DNA of 44,078 nucleotides from an uncultured beta proteobacterium (GTDB lineage Bacteria; Pseudomonadota; Gammaproteobacteria; Burkholderiales; SG8-39), in contig CAIOLO010000014.1 in NCBI GenBank assembly GCA_903859155.1, positions 1 to 44,078 on the forward strand, in the 5' to 3' direction. Positions 15,396-25,019 of this stretch are shown here, one piece after another. Below the pieces are notes generated by a model. It worked only from the letters and a program-made list of their open reading frames with translations. It was not told where the DNA came from and did not search any database. Numbering within the stretch: position 1 is the first letter of the stretch; each line of letters starts with the position of its first letter. Position numbers and translations under genes: made by a program.

Positions 15396-17162
15396 ATGGA
15401 CACCCGCGTCAAGGAATCCAAGCTCGATCCGGTCACCCTCGAAGTGGTGCGCAATGCCCTGCCGGCGATTTCCAACGAGATGGCACTGGACCTGCAGCGC
15501 ACCTCCTACAACATGATGATCTACGAGGTGCGCGACTACTGCACCGCGCTGCTCGATCCCGAGGGCAACCTGATCTGCCAGAACGTGGGCGGGGTGTCGC
15601 ACTTCGTCGCCGACCTGGGGGTCCTGATCACCGACGGCATGAAGCGCTACGGCCGCGAGGGCTTCAAGCCCGGCGACGTCGTCATCACCAACCACCAGGC
15701 GGTGGCCGGACAGCACCTGAACAACATCGTCATCTACACCCCGGTGTTTTTCGAAGGCGAACTGCTGATGTTCGCCATGGTGCGGGCGCACTGGATCGAC
15801 GTCGGCGGCACCAGCACCGGTTTCGGCGCGGGCGCGCACGTGGCCGACCCGTGGCTGGAGGGCCTGCAACTGGACCAACTGAAGATCTATCGCGGCGGCG
15901 AACTGCACGAACCGCTGTATCGCCTGATCAAGGACAACATCCGCTTCCCGGAGAGTTCGCTTGGCGACATGAAGTCGCAGATCGCCTCCTGCCGCCTGGG
16001 CATGCGCCGCATGGAAGAAATGTTCAAGAAGTACGGCAAGGACACCATCCTCGCCTGCATCCGCCAGATCTATCAGGAAACCGAGCAGAAATGCCGCAAC
16101 GTGGTCGCGAAGATCAAGGACGGCGTCTACGAAGCCGAGTCGTTCCTCGATGACGATGGCGTGACCAAGGGTGAGCGCGTGCGCATTCACACCAAAATCA
16201 CGGTGAAGTCCGGCCACATGATCATCGACCTCTCGGGTTGTTCGGGCGAGAGGAAGGCGGGCATCAATTCGCGCACCTACGCCGGCGCGCGCGTGGCCTA
16301 CAAGGCGCTCACCGGACCGCTCGATCCGGTCAACGAAGGTTCGTTCTCCGCCTGCGACGTCATCATTCCCGAGGGCAACATCATGATGGCGCGCTATCCC
16401 GCGCCCATGGCCGGCTGGAGCCAGATGCTGCCGCTGGTGGTGGACACCATCATCAAGGCGCTGGCCCCGGCGATGAAGGACCGCACCCCGGCGGCGCACT
16501 ATGGCCTGCTCGGCGGCGGCGTGGTGTTCTTCGGCGTCCACCCCAAGACCGGTCGTCGCTTCGTGGTGCAGAGCATTGAAGGCGGCGGCTGGGGCGGAAG
16601 GCCCACCGAGGACGGCGAATCGGGCACGGTCACGGTCTGCCAGGGCGATGTGCGCAATGCCTCGATCGAAGGCATCGAAATGAAATGCCCGGTGATCATC
16701 CAGAACCGTTCGCTGCGCCAGGATTCCGGCGGCCCGGGCAAGTTCCGCGGCGGCCTGGGGCTGAACGTGAACGCGAAGAATCTGGTGGAAGGCCGCTGGA
16801 ACCTCGACAGTCCGCGCCGCATGCAGTGCCTGCCCTGGGGATTGTGGGGCGGCATGCAGGGCGACGCGGAAGAAAAATTCCTCAGGCTCGAAGGTGACAA
16901 GCAAGAGTTCAAAAAGGTCGAGGCCAATCGTTACCCGGCACCGGCCAATGCAGTGGCGTGGGTGCGCACCGGCTCGGGCGGCGGCTGGGGCGACCCTCTG
17001 GATCGCGATCCGGCCATGGTGCAGTGGGATGTGATCGAGGAGCTGGTTTCGGAGAAATCCGCGCGCGAAAACTACGGCGTGGTGCTGAAAAAGGACCAGT
17101 CGATCGATGCCGCGGCCACCGATGCCTTGCGCGCCAGGCTGCGCACCGCCCAACCCGCCTGA
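15396..17162 (+). CDS. Hydantoinase B/oxoprolinase-family protein, copy 1
   Basis: 588 residues, GGAG upstream of the ATG. It covers the whole HyuB/HydB domain: LDPVTLEVVRNALPAISNEM at the start, QRTSYNMMIYEVRDY, the HQAVAGQHLNNIV segment, GHMIIDLSGCSG and a late Gly-rich GSGGGWGDP loop. The family supplies the beta subunit of ATP-dependent N-methylhydantoinase, 5-oxoprolinase or acetone carboxylase-like enzymes, normally with an A subunit that binds ATP. No A-type gene is adjacent. A close paralogue follows 123 bp downstream on the same strand. It may act with an A subunit encoded elsewhere or as a homomeric or B-B' enzyme. The substrate is unknown. Confidence 0.9.
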   Translation: MDTRVKESKLDPVTLEVVRNALPAISNEMALDLQRTSYNMMIYEVRDYCTALLDPEGNLICQNVGGVSHFVADLGVLITDGMKRYGREGFKPGDVVITNHQAVAGQHLNNIVIYTPVFFEGELLMFAMVRAHWIDVGGTSTGFGAGAHVADPWLEGLQLDQLKIYRGGELHEPLYRLIKDNIRFPESSLGDMKSQIASCRLGMRRMEEMFKKYGKDTILACIRQIYQETEQKCRNVVAKIKDGVYEAESFLDDDGVTKGERVRIHTKITVKSGHMIIDLSGCSGERKAGINSRTYAGARVAYKALTGPLDPVNEGSFSACDVIIPEGNIMMARYPAPMAGWSQMLPLVVDTIIKALAPAMKDRTPAAHYGLLGGGVVFFGVHPKTGRRFVVQSIEGGGWGGRPTEDGESGTVTVCQGDVRNASIEGIEMKCPVIIQNRSLRQDSGGPGKFRGGLGLNVNAKNLVEGRWNLDSPRRMQCLPWGLWGGMQGDAEEKFLRLEGDKQEFKKVEANRYPAPANAVAWVRTGSGGGWGDPLDRDPAMVQWDVIEELVSEKSARENYGVVLKKDQSIDAAATDALRARLRTAQPA

Positions 17163-17285
17163 TTGCGATCTACGAAACCATTGTCGCGCCCGGCAGCGCC
17201 GCCCGACCTGCAACCCCGCGCCGGGGTGAAGCCAGCGCAGGCCGGGCCGGGCGCAGCCTGAGCCGACGCCAACACGGAGCAACAC

Positions 17286-19052
17286 ATGGACGCACGCGTC
17301 AAGAATTCCAAGCTCGACCCGGTCACCCTCGAGGTCATCCGCAATGCGTTGCCGGCAATCTCCACGGAAATGGCCGCCGACCTGCAGCGCACCTCCTACA
17401 ACATGATGATCTACGAGGTGCGCGATTTCTGCACCGCGGTGCTCACCGCCGACGGCGAGCTGGTGAGCCAGAACGTCGGCGGGGTATCGCACTTCGTGGC
17501 GGACCTCGGCGTGCTCATCGTCGACGGCGTGAAGCGCTATGGCAAAAAAGGCTTTCACCCCGACGACGTCATCATCACCAACCACCAGGCGGTGGCAGGC
17601 CAACATTTAAACAACATCGTCATCTACGTGCCGTTCTTTTTCGAGGGCGAACTGCAGATGTTCACCATGGTGCGCGCGCACTGGATCGATGTCGGGGGCT
17701 CCTCCACCGGCTTCGGTGCAGGCGCCCACGTGGGCGATCCCTGGCTGGAAGGGCTGCAGCTTGACCAGCTGAAAATCTACGACAAGGGCGAACTCGACGA
17801 CACCTTGTTTCGCGTCATCAAGGACAACATCCGCTTCCCCGAATCGTCCCTGGGAGACCTGAAATCGCAGGTGGCCGCCTGCAAACTGGCGGTGCGGCGC
17901 CTGGATGAACTGTTCACCAAGTACGGCCGCGATACGGTGCTCGCGGCGACCCAGCGGATATTCGACGAGACCGAGCAGAAATGCCGCAACGTCATCTCGC
18001 AGATGCCTGATGGAGAATACCAGGCCGAATCGTTCCTCGACGACGACGGCATCAAACCGGGCGACAAGATCAGGATCCACGCCAGCGTGGTGGTCAAAAA
18101 GGGCCACATGACCATCGACCTGTCGGGCTGCTCGGGAGAGCGCTCGGTCGGGATCAATGCGCGCACCCATGCAGGGACGCGCATCGCCTACAAGGCGCTC
18201 ACCAGCCCGCACGATCCGGTCAACGAGGGTTCGTTCCGTGCGCTGGATTCCATCATCCCCGAGGGCAACATCATGATGGCGCGCTACCCGATGCCGATGT
18301 CGGGCTGGAGCACCTGCATACCGCTGACCGTGGACACTGTCATCAAGGCGCTCGCACCGGCGATGCGCGACACCATTCCGGCGGCACACCACGGGGTGCT
18401 CGGCGGGGTGGTGTTTTTCGGCATGGATCCAAAGACCCAGCGCCGCTTCGTGCTGCAGACCATCGAGGGCGGCGGCTGGGGCGGCAGACCTTATGAAGAC
18501 GGCGAGTCAGGTACGGTCACCGTCTGCCAGGGCGACGTTCGCAACGGTTCCATTGAAGGCATTGAACTGAAATGCCCGTTGATGGTCGAATCGCGCGGCC
18601 TGCGGCAGGATTCCGCCGGCGCCGGCAAATTCCGCGGCGGCCTGGCCATCAACCTGCGCGTGCGCAATTTTGTGGAAGGCCGCTGGAATCTGCGCCGTCC
18701 GCGCCGTGCCGGCTGCCCGCCGTGGGGCCTGTGGAGCGGCACCAATGGCCAGCCCGGCGATTACCAGGTGAAGCGCCCCGGCGAGAGCGAGTACCAACCG
18801 GTGGATGCCGTACGCTACCTGGTGCCCGAGCAAACGCAGGTGATCGCGCGCACCTCTGGCGGCGGCGGCTGGGGCGACCCGCTCGAGCGGGCGCCGGCCA
18901 AGGTGTCCTGGGACGTGATTGAAGAGCTGGTTTCAGAACAATTCGCGATTGAACAATACGGTGTGGTGCTGAAAGCCGACAAGTCCGTCGATGATTCCGC
19001 CACCACGGCGCTGCGCAACAAACTCAGGTCGGAGCGCAAGGTCGCCGCATAG
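17286..19052 (+). CDS. Hydantoinase B/oxoprolinase-family protein, copy 2
   Basis: 588 residues, the same length as the preceding gene and roughly three quarters identical by eye, near-identical in the N-terminal 160 residues. GGAG precedes the ATG. All the HyuB blocks are kept (HQAVAGQHLNNIV, DLSGCSGERSVG, GGGGWGDP). Differences concentrate in the last 120 residues, which could alter specificity or partner binding. Gene order, spacing and similarity point to tandem duplication followed by divergence, so the two probably form one transcription unit and perhaps one complex. Confidence 0.9.
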   Translation: MDARVKNSKLDPVTLEVIRNALPAISTEMAADLQRTSYNMMIYEVRDFCTAVLTADGELVSQNVGGVSHFVADLGVLIVDGVKRYGKKGFHPDDVIITNHQAVAGQHLNNIVIYVPFFFEGELQMFTMVRAHWIDVGGSSTGFGAGAHVGDPWLEGLQLDQLKIYDKGELDDTLFRVIKDNIRFPESSLGDLKSQVAACKLAVRRLDELFTKYGRDTVLAATQRIFDETEQKCRNVISQMPDGEYQAESFLDDDGIKPGDKIRIHASVVVKKGHMTIDLSGCSGERSVGINARTHAGTRIAYKALTSPHDPVNEGSFRALDSIIPEGNIMMARYPMPMSGWSTCIPLTVDTVIKALAPAMRDTIPAAHHGVLGGVVFFGMDPKTQRRFVLQTIEGGGWGGRPYEDGESGTVTVCQGDVRNGSIEGIELKCPLMVESRGLRQDSAGAGKFRGGLAINLRVRNFVEGRWNLRRPRRAGCPPWGLWSGTNGQPGDYQVKRPGESEYQPVDAVRYLVPEQTQVIARTSGGGGWGDPLERAPAKVSWDVIEELVSEQFAIEQYGVVLKADKSVDDSATTALRNKLRSERKVAA

Positions 19053-19265
19053 GCAGTTTCATCAGGAAACGAGCCCGCAAACTCGGAAGACTTGGGCACG
19101 GGCCAGTTTCCACCAGGCACGCAAGCGCCGACCGACGCCGTGGACAACTCTGCACCATCTGCAATCCGCCCAGCGTCCACCTATAAATCGGGGAAAGCTG
19201 TTCAAACAACCGGAACCACTTCTATTACGCTAAGGTTTCACCATTTTTGAAAGCAGTCATTCATC

Positions 19266-20600
19266 TCATGGTGACGTCGCCGCCAGTACCTCGATCGCGG
19301 CACGCCAAGCAGCAAGCGATTTTGCATAATCTGCCCGCGCGGTAGATGCCTCGAGGCTGGTCAGATAAAGCTGGCGGCGCGAATCGAGCAAATCCATCAC
19401 CCCGATCGCGCCGCGACTGTAGGCGAACTCCGCCGAATCGGCAACCATCTGTGCTTCCTTCAACAGGGAGCTGTCGAAACGCCGGACACGATTGATTGCG
19501 GATTCAAGGTCGGTTCGGCTACTCTGTATTTCACCAAGCGCCAATGCTCTGACTCTCTCCAGAATTGTCCTGGCAGTATCCAGATCAACCTCCGCGCGTT
19601 GGATTTCTCCCTCGAAATGGTAATCTGTGAAAAGCGGGATGCTGATTCCGAAGCCGACTGTATTGACAGCGGTAGGGTTGGCGAGCGGATTCCACGGTAC
19701 GTGCTCGAATTGCACCGCCCCGGTAACATCGCGCGTGCGCAACGCTAAGGCAAGTCTTCGCTTTTCCTCTGCCGCCTGCACCCGCGCCTTTGCGGCACTA
19801 ACGTCAGGCCTGCTGTTCAGGATTTTTTCGAGGTCAAGTCCGGAAGCGACATCCTCGATTTCGGCCGGTCCGTCCATGGCCTCGATCTCGCGCGCGCGAG
19901 CTTCAAGACCCGTCAGGTAAGCGAGTGCGGTCTGAGCCCTCTCGCGCTCAGCGCGTGCCTCGCGCGCATTGTTCTCGGCCCGAAGCGCGTCAACCTGGAT
20001 ACGCCCCACGTCCCAGGACGAAATGTCGCCGGCCTTGAGCCGCAGCGCTGCAGCCTCTAGCGTCTTGCGAAAGGAAGCCAAGGTCAGCTCGGTGATGTGT
20101 CCTTTTTGCTGAGCAAGCACCAAGTCGTAGTAAGCCGAATGCAGTACGACCTTTTGTGCACGCTGCGCATCGCTGAGATCATGGCGGCTAGCCTGCTCAT
20201 TGGAACTCGCGACCGCCATACGCAATTCGCGCTTCTCGCCGCGCTCGAATGTCCGGTTGAGACCGAAGACGATATCGGCACGCCGGTCCAGGCGCGAGTA
20301 GTTGTAGCCCTGGGGATACAGGTTCCCGAACTGAGTTGCGTTGATGAAAAGGTTTGGGTTGGGCCGCGCCGCGGCGCTCAGTTGATCGGCCTCGGCAGCA
20401 TCAACAGCCATTTTTGCCAGCAGCAGTTCCCGACTGTGTTCCACAAACAGGCGCTCTGCCTGCCTGAGAGTCAACATCTCCTGAGCGAACGTTTCTCTGG
20501 AAGAAAACATCAACACAGAATGAACCTGCAAAACAAAAATAACGAACGCCAGGATTCGGCGGAACCCATTCGCGTTACTCTGGATGAGATTCGGGTACAT
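19266..20600 (-). CDS. CzcC/TolC-type outer-membrane efflux protein, orphan
   Basis: 444 residues, with a signal-like hydrophobic segment ending near SRETFAQ (residue 40). The rest is the long helical repeat architecture of outer-membrane factors: LTLRQAERLFVEHSRELLLAK begins the domain, PNPNLFINATQFGN follows, and the second half repeats the pattern (LDLEKILNSRPDVSAAKARV, TDYHFEGEIQRAEVDL). It most resembles CzcC/CusC-like members of metal RND pumps. No membrane-fusion or RND gene is next to it. Upstream is a broken OmpR-type regulator tail, so it looks like the surviving piece of a metal-efflux operon. The ribosome site is weak and the start is uncertain by some residues. Confidence 0.88.
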   Translation of the reverse strand: MYPNLIQSNANGFRRILAFVIFVLQVHSVLMFSSRETFAQEMLTLRQAERLFVEHSRELLLAKMAVDAAEADQLSAAARPNPNLFINATQFGNLYPQGYNYSRLDRRADIVFGLNRTFERGEKRELRMAVASSNEQASRHDLSDAQRAQKVVLHSAYYDLVLAQQKGHITELTLASFRKTLEAAALRLKAGDISSWDVGRIQVDALRAENNAREARAERERAQTALAYLTGLEARAREIEAMDGPAEIEDVASGLDLEKILNSRPDVSAAKARVQAAEEKRRLALALRTRDVTGAVQFEHVPWNPLANPTAVNTVGFGISIPLFTDYHFEGEIQRAEVDLDTARTILERVRALALGEIQSSRTDLESAINRVRRFDSSLLKEAQMVADSAEFAYSRGAIGVMDLLDSRRQLYLTSLEASTARADYAKSLAAWRAAIEVLAATSP

Positions 20601-20920
20601 TTTTATGACCGTTCTGCGATGAGGGAAAAATGGGAATTAGTCCATTACCTGGCAACGCGGGAATTGACAGCGACTGCTTCGACCGCGCGCCTGTGCCACC
20701 AAGCTGCAAAAAACAGGGCTATCGGAATACTAAATGTTTTCCCAGAGCCGGTCGAACTCACCCGCATTCGCAAGCACGATAGGTTAGCAAACGCCGTCCG
20801 CTCCCAACCTGTACATTATACGATGCGCTAAACCAACATAGGAGATCCCCGGCTCTGCCCGACGGCTCGGTCAGCGTGCAGTAAATGGGCAACACAATCG
20901 GAACATTTTGTTCTCTCTCA
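20601..20920. other. Gap between efflux gene and broken regulator
   Basis: 320 bp without a supported gene. If the original order was regulator, kinase, efflux protein, this is where a kinase would have been, but I find no kinase motif in any frame. It may contain the promoter for the efflux gene. Confidence 0.5.
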
Positions 20921-21045
20921 CTACTTTGTCATATTGTCGATTGCGAGAAGATAGCCCAGTCCGCGCACGGTTCGAATACAGGCGCCAGTACAATTGATTT
21001 TCTTACGAATGCGGCCAATAAACACCTCGACGGGACTCACTTCAG
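20921..21045 (-). pseudogene. C-terminal remnant of an OmpR-family response regulator
   Basis: The last 40 codons read EVSPVEVFIGRIRKKI and then IRTVRGLGYLLAI, the end of an OmpR/PhoB winged-helix domain (recognition helix, wing and final strand). Everything before this, including the receiver, is missing and replaced by integrase-like sequence. It precedes the orphan efflux gene on the same strand, consistent with an ancestral metal-responsive regulator. The open frame running through the junction to 21475 is not a real gene. Confidence 0.65.
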
Positions 21046-21475
21046 CTTCGGCTTTTCTGCGGTCAGCACGCATGCATCCAGATCTACGTCGACGTCGGCG
21101 AGCCTCATGGCTTCCGGGATTCGCAGGCCGGCCGATGCGATCAGCCCGAACAGTGTTTCGTAAGTGAACGCTCGAAGCCCATCGGATGGACCCCATTTCC
21201 GAGCCGCCGCGAGCAACGCAACGATCTAATGCTCTCGATAAATGCGTGGCGGCCCCCGTCCTGGTATCGGCCCGAAGGTCGAGTCGTCCGGACCCTCGGT
21301 ACCTGGGTCGAACCGCTGCAGCCAACTCAAGAACGGCCGCCGCGCCGCCAGTCGCCGCGCCGCTGATGGCCTTTGGGCGCCGGATCGGCGCCTGGCCAAT
21401 CCCAAGGAGAAGATCGGTATGTGCTGCGTCCCTCTGGTCAAGGTAACCCCCAAACGCGGGGTTTAAGGCGGTCAT
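21038..21475 (-). pseudogene. Degenerate tyrosine recombinase/integrase fragment
   Basis: Three pieces of one integrase can be read on the minus strand: an N-terminal part (TALNPAFGGYLDQRDAAH), then in another frame FLSWLQRFDPGTEGPDDS and GPIPGRGPPRIYREH ending in an amber codon, then in the same frame after the stop IVALLAAARKWGPSDGLRAF, YETLFGLIASAGLRIPEAMR and LADVDVDLDACVLT. The block with SAGLRIPEA holds the first catalytic arginine of tyrosine recombinases. The rest of the catalytic domain (HxxR, Tyr) is lost at the junction with the regulator remnant near 21040. A frameshift and an in-frame stop show that it is dead. Confidence 0.7.
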
Positions 21476-21808
21476 CTTCCGTCTGCATCAGGTACACCCG
21501 GCAAATGGGGCGCGCACAACAGCAGGGGTTTAGGTCAATAACCTGAAAATATCTCTATGCTTGAAAGTTACCCTGGCCAGAAGAACGAAGTTAATAACCT
21601 TATCGACAAAGCTGCGTAAAAGTTGATGCCTCCTTTATCGCATGCCAGGGTTCCGGGCAAAGCGTGGAAAAGGCCGTTAATTACCGGCTGATTCCCCGCC
21701 TTGTTTGTCTGATGAATACCAACCGATGCGATGTGAAGCAACAATCGAAATTTGCGCATAATGCGACGCTCAACATTTAAAACCGGCAACCAAGCGGCTA
21801 TCCAGCGA
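21476..21808. other. Gap between integrase relic and GGT-like gene
   Basis: About 330 bp of lower GC than the flanks. It has small open frames on both strands but none with a ribosome site or family resemblance. It is probably further debris of the mobile element plus the promoter of the next gene. Confidence 0.5.
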
Positions 21809-23398
21809 ATGAAAAATATCAATTGGCAGAACCCCTACCCCACGGCGCGCCGCCCGGTGCTCGCACGCAACGTCGTCTCCACTTCGCAGCCGCTTGCGGC
21901 ACAGGCGGGGCTGCGCATGCTGCTCGCCGGCGGCAATGCCGTCGATGCCGCGCTCGCCACGGCGATGTGCCTGCCGATTCTCGAACCCGTGTCGAACGGC
22001 CTGGGCAGCGACGCCTTTGCCATGGTCTGGGACGGCAAGGCCCTGCACGGCCTCAATGCCTCGGGCCGCTCGCCCGCTGCGTGGACAGCGGAATATTTTC
22101 GCGGCCAGACTGCGATACCGCAGCGCGGCTGGAACAGCGTCTCGGTGCCCGGCGCGGTATCCGCCTGGGTGGAAATGTCCCGGCGCTTCGGCAAACTGCC
22201 CTTCGAGAAACTGTTCGAACCGGCCATCGACTACGCCGCCAACGGGTATCCGGTCTCGCCCTGGATCGCCGCTGCCTGGGCGAACCAGACCACCGAATTG
22301 AGGGACCAGCCCGGCTTTGCAGAGACCTTCATGCCCGGCGGCCGTGCGCCGCGCGCCGGGGAAATATTCCGCATGCCCGACGCCGCGCGCACGCTGGAAC
22401 TGATCGCGAAATCGCGCGGTGAGGCCTATTACAAGGGCGCAATCGCTGAAAAAATCGAAGCACACTCCAGCGCCAACGGCGGTGCCATGAAAGCCACCGA
22501 CCTTGCTGCCCACAGCCTCGACTGGTGCGGCACCCTCACCCAGGATTACCGCGGTTACACCGTGCACGAGATTCCACCCAACGGCCAGGGCATCGTCTGC
22601 CTGATTGCGCTGGGCATTCTCGCCAACTTCGACATGACAAGCCACGCGGTGGACGGAGCCGACAGCGTGCACCTGCAGATCGAAGCGGTGAAGCTCGGTT
22701 TTGCCGACGCCTGCCGCTATGTCGCCGACCCTCGATTCATGGATACCGCACCGGCACAGATGCTCGAGCGCGATTACCTCAAGTCGCGCGCCAGGCTGAT
22801 CGACATGAAGCGCGCCCAGGACTTCGGCCACGGAGCACCGCCGCGCGGCGGCACGGTCTATATCAACGCCGCCGACGCCAGCGGCATGATGGTGTCGATG
22901 ATCCAGTCCAATTTCAACAACTTCGGCTCGGGTGTGGTGATCCCGGGCACCGGCATCAGCATGCAGAATCGCGGCTCGGGTTTCAAGCTGCAGCGCGGCC
23001 ACCCCAATGATGTGGCCCCGTCCAAGCGCCCCTTTCATACCATCATTCCCGGCTTCGTCACCAAAGATGGCGAGGCGGTGATGACGCTCGGCCTGATGGG
23101 CGGCAGCATGCAGCCGCAGGGCCACACCCAGCTGATGGTGCGCATGGCCGATTACGGCCAGAATCCGCAGGCTGCGATCGACGCGCCGCGCTTTCGCATC
23201 ATGCAGGGGCTGGAAATCAATTTCGAACCGGAGTTCTCCAAAGCGACCCTGGAGGAACTCGCGCGCCGCGGCCACCAGGTGGTGGCGCTGCCCAAGGGCG
23301 GCATGGATTTCGGTTGCAGCCAGCTCATCCGCCGACTGGATGACGGCTATTTCGCCGGCTCGGATGCCAGGCGCGACAGCCTGGCGGTGGGGTTCTGA
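21809..23398 (+). CDS. Gamma-glutamyltransferase-family Ntn hydrolase
   Basis: 529 residues from the ATG at 21809 (MKNINWQNPYPTARRPV), where similarity to the family begins; an in-frame TTG at 21752 is less likely. The large-subunit part has VSTSQPLAAQAGLRMLLAGG and NGLGSDAFAMVW. The self-cleavage and catalytic Thr is T349 in RGGTVYINAAD, followed by the oxyanion region SNFNNFGSGVV and GTGISMQNRGSGF, typical of YwrD-like cytoplasmic members. There is no signal peptide, so cleavage would happen in the cytoplasm. The family hydrolyses or transfers gamma-glutamyl groups, or acts on cephalosporin-like amides; the substrate here is open. Confidence 0.92.
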   Translation: MKNINWQNPYPTARRPVLARNVVSTSQPLAAQAGLRMLLAGGNAVDAALATAMCLPILEPVSNGLGSDAFAMVWDGKALHGLNASGRSPAAWTAEYFRGQTAIPQRGWNSVSVPGAVSAWVEMSRRFGKLPFEKLFEPAIDYAANGYPVSPWIAAAWANQTTELRDQPGFAETFMPGGRAPRAGEIFRMPDAARTLELIAKSRGEAYYKGAIAEKIEAHSSANGGAMKATDLAAHSLDWCGTLTQDYRGYTVHEIPPNGQGIVCLIALGILANFDMTSHAVDGADSVHLQIEAVKLGFADACRYVADPRFMDTAPAQMLERDYLKSRARLIDMKRAQDFGHGAPPRGGTVYINAADASGMMVSMIQSNFNNFGSGVVIPGTGISMQNRGSGFKLQRGHPNDVAPSKRPFHTIIPGFVTKDGEAVMTLGLMGGSMQPQGHTQLMVRMADYGQNPQAAIDAPRFRIMQGLEINFEPEFSKATLEELARRGHQVVALPKGGMDFGCSQLIRRLDDGYFAGSDARRDSLAVGF

Positions 23399-23707
23399 GG
23401 ACGCCATTCAACATTGCCGGTCTTCTCGATCAGTGTTTGAGCGGCAACGCGGTACAGGATGGCATCGCGCCCGACGGGACGATCCCCGGGATGGACGGGT
23501 TTCGGGCTGACCTTGATCACGCACAGGAGAAGTCTCCCGGGTGGCGTTATGCCGAATGGCCTGCGTCCTTTTGCGAAGAAGCGTGAACCGGGTCGCGGAA
23601 TTGCCCGGAATCGACGCCCCGTCCCCAACTGCATCCGTGCGAAAATCCGCGCCCTGCGCCTGAAATTCCAGGCGCCGGCACCTGTCACGCCAGAAAGGCC
23701 CGCGAAC

Positions 23708-24958
23708 TTGAATCAATTCCAGCGTCTCGCCGAGGCCCTGCTTAGCGTTCGCGCCTTCTCGACGCTGCGCTACCGTGAATACCGGCTGCTGTGGTTCGGC
23801 CAGGCGTTCGGCAGCATGGGCACGCTGATGGACGAGGTCACGCGCGGCTGGCTGATCTACGAGCTGACCGATTCGGTGGTGCAGCTCGGCCTGGTGCGCG
23901 GCGTGATGGTGGTCCCCTATGTCCTGCTCGCGCCGCTCGCCGGCAGCGCCGCCGACCGCTATTCGCGCAAAACCCAGCTCATGATTGCGCAGCTGTCCAA
24001 TGTGATTGTCTATGCGGTCACCGCGGCGCTGGTGCTCAGCGGACATATCGAGCCCTGGCACGTCTATGTGATGGCGTTTCTCGCCGCCTCGGGACAGGTG
24101 TTCCAGCAGCCGGCGCGCTCGTCGATGGTTACCGGGTCGGTGCCGCGCGAATACATCACCAATGCCATCGGCTTCAATTCGCTGTTGTTCAACGTGTCGC
24201 GTGCTGCCGGGCCGGCCCTGGCCGGCGCGCTGATCGTGGTGACCGGAACCGGCGGCGCATTCGCGGTGCAGGCGCTGTTCCTGCTCACGGCCGCCTGTTT
24301 TACTTTTCCATTGCGGCCGGCGCCGCATCCGCCGCGCAGCGGATCGGCCAGGGATGAATCGTTCTTCGGCAGCATCCTGGAAGGCTGGAAATTCAGCTGG
24401 CAAAACCAGTCAGTGCGCGCCGCACTCGCCTGCGTGATGCTCGCCTCGTTCTTCATCGTGCCTTTCACCACCATGCTGCCGGTGTTCGCGCGCGACCTGT
24501 TGCAGGTGGGCGCGCAGGGTCAGGGCTTCCTCCTCACCGGCATGGGCGCGGGCGCCTTCTTCAGCGCCGCGCTGGTCGCCAGCGCAGGGCATCGGCTTCC
24601 GCGTGGCCTGATGATGCTGGTGGGCAGCGGCTGCTACGGCGCCTCGGTGCTGCTGTTCGCCGCCTCGCCCTGGTATGCGCTGTCGATACTGGCGATGGTC
24701 CTGGCCGGCCTGTCGCACGTGTACTGCAACGTCCTGGTCAATACGATTGTCCAGACCTATTCGCCCGCGGAGTTCCGTGGCCGCAGCATGGCGATATTCG
24801 GCATGCACCAGGCGGTGATCACCGTCGGCGCGATGCTCTACGGGGCGCTGTCGACGCTGGAGGGGGTGCGCTGGTCGGTGGCGATCATGGCCTCTGCGGG
24901 CATCCTCAGCATAGTCGCACTTCACTTGGCCATGCCGGGCGCGAAACACATCCGCTAG
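23708..24958 (+). CDS. MFS transporter, EntS-like (MFS_3)
   Basis: 416 residues from a TTG at 23708 with AGAAAGG eight nt upstream. An in-frame ATG at 23459 would add 83 non-membrane residues with no family match. About 11-12 membrane segments are visible. The N-terminus FSTLRYREYRLLWFGQAFGSMG and the loop ADRYSRKTQ are typical of the EntS/MFS_3 exporters for siderophores or drugs. PEYxxNAxxFNS-like sequence (VPREYITNAIGFNSLLFN) is also characteristic. The gap from 23399 to 23707 shows no other gene. It is convergent with the following receptor gene. Confidence 0.88.
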   Translation: MNQFQRLAEALLSVRAFSTLRYREYRLLWFGQAFGSMGTLMDEVTRGWLIYELTDSVVQLGLVRGVMVVPYVLLAPLAGSAADRYSRKTQLMIAQLSNVIVYAVTAALVLSGHIEPWHVYVMAFLAASGQVFQQPARSSMVTGSVPREYITNAIGFNSLLFNVSRAAGPALAGALIVVTGTGGAFAVQALFLLTAACFTFPLRPAPHPPRSGSARDESFFGSILEGWKFSWQNQSVRAALACVMLASFFIVPFTTMLPVFARDLLQVGAQGQGFLLTGMGAGAFFSAALVASAGHRLPRGLMMLVGSGCYGASVLLFAASPWYALSILAMVLAGLSHVYCNVLVNTIVQTYSPAEFRGRSMAIFGMHQAVITVGAMLYGALSTLEGVRWSVAIMASAGILSIVALHLAMPGAKHIR

Positions 24959-25019
24959 CCGGCCGCCACGGTGTGATTGTCCGGCGCGCCGCGCGTCGAA
25001 GGGCGCGGCATTGCGGCCC

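Noticed and set aside
15333-17606. 757-codon open frame on the minus strand opposite the first hydantoinase-B-like gene
   Set aside because: It is the antisense shadow of a well-supported gene with strong GC codon bias; it shows no family motif and no ribosome site. The same holds for the frame at 17607-18392.
20921-21475. 184-codon frame as one regulator gene
   Set aside because: Only the last 40 codons match an OmpR-type domain. The upstream part is out-of-frame integrase sequence, so the frame is a chance fusion of two relics.
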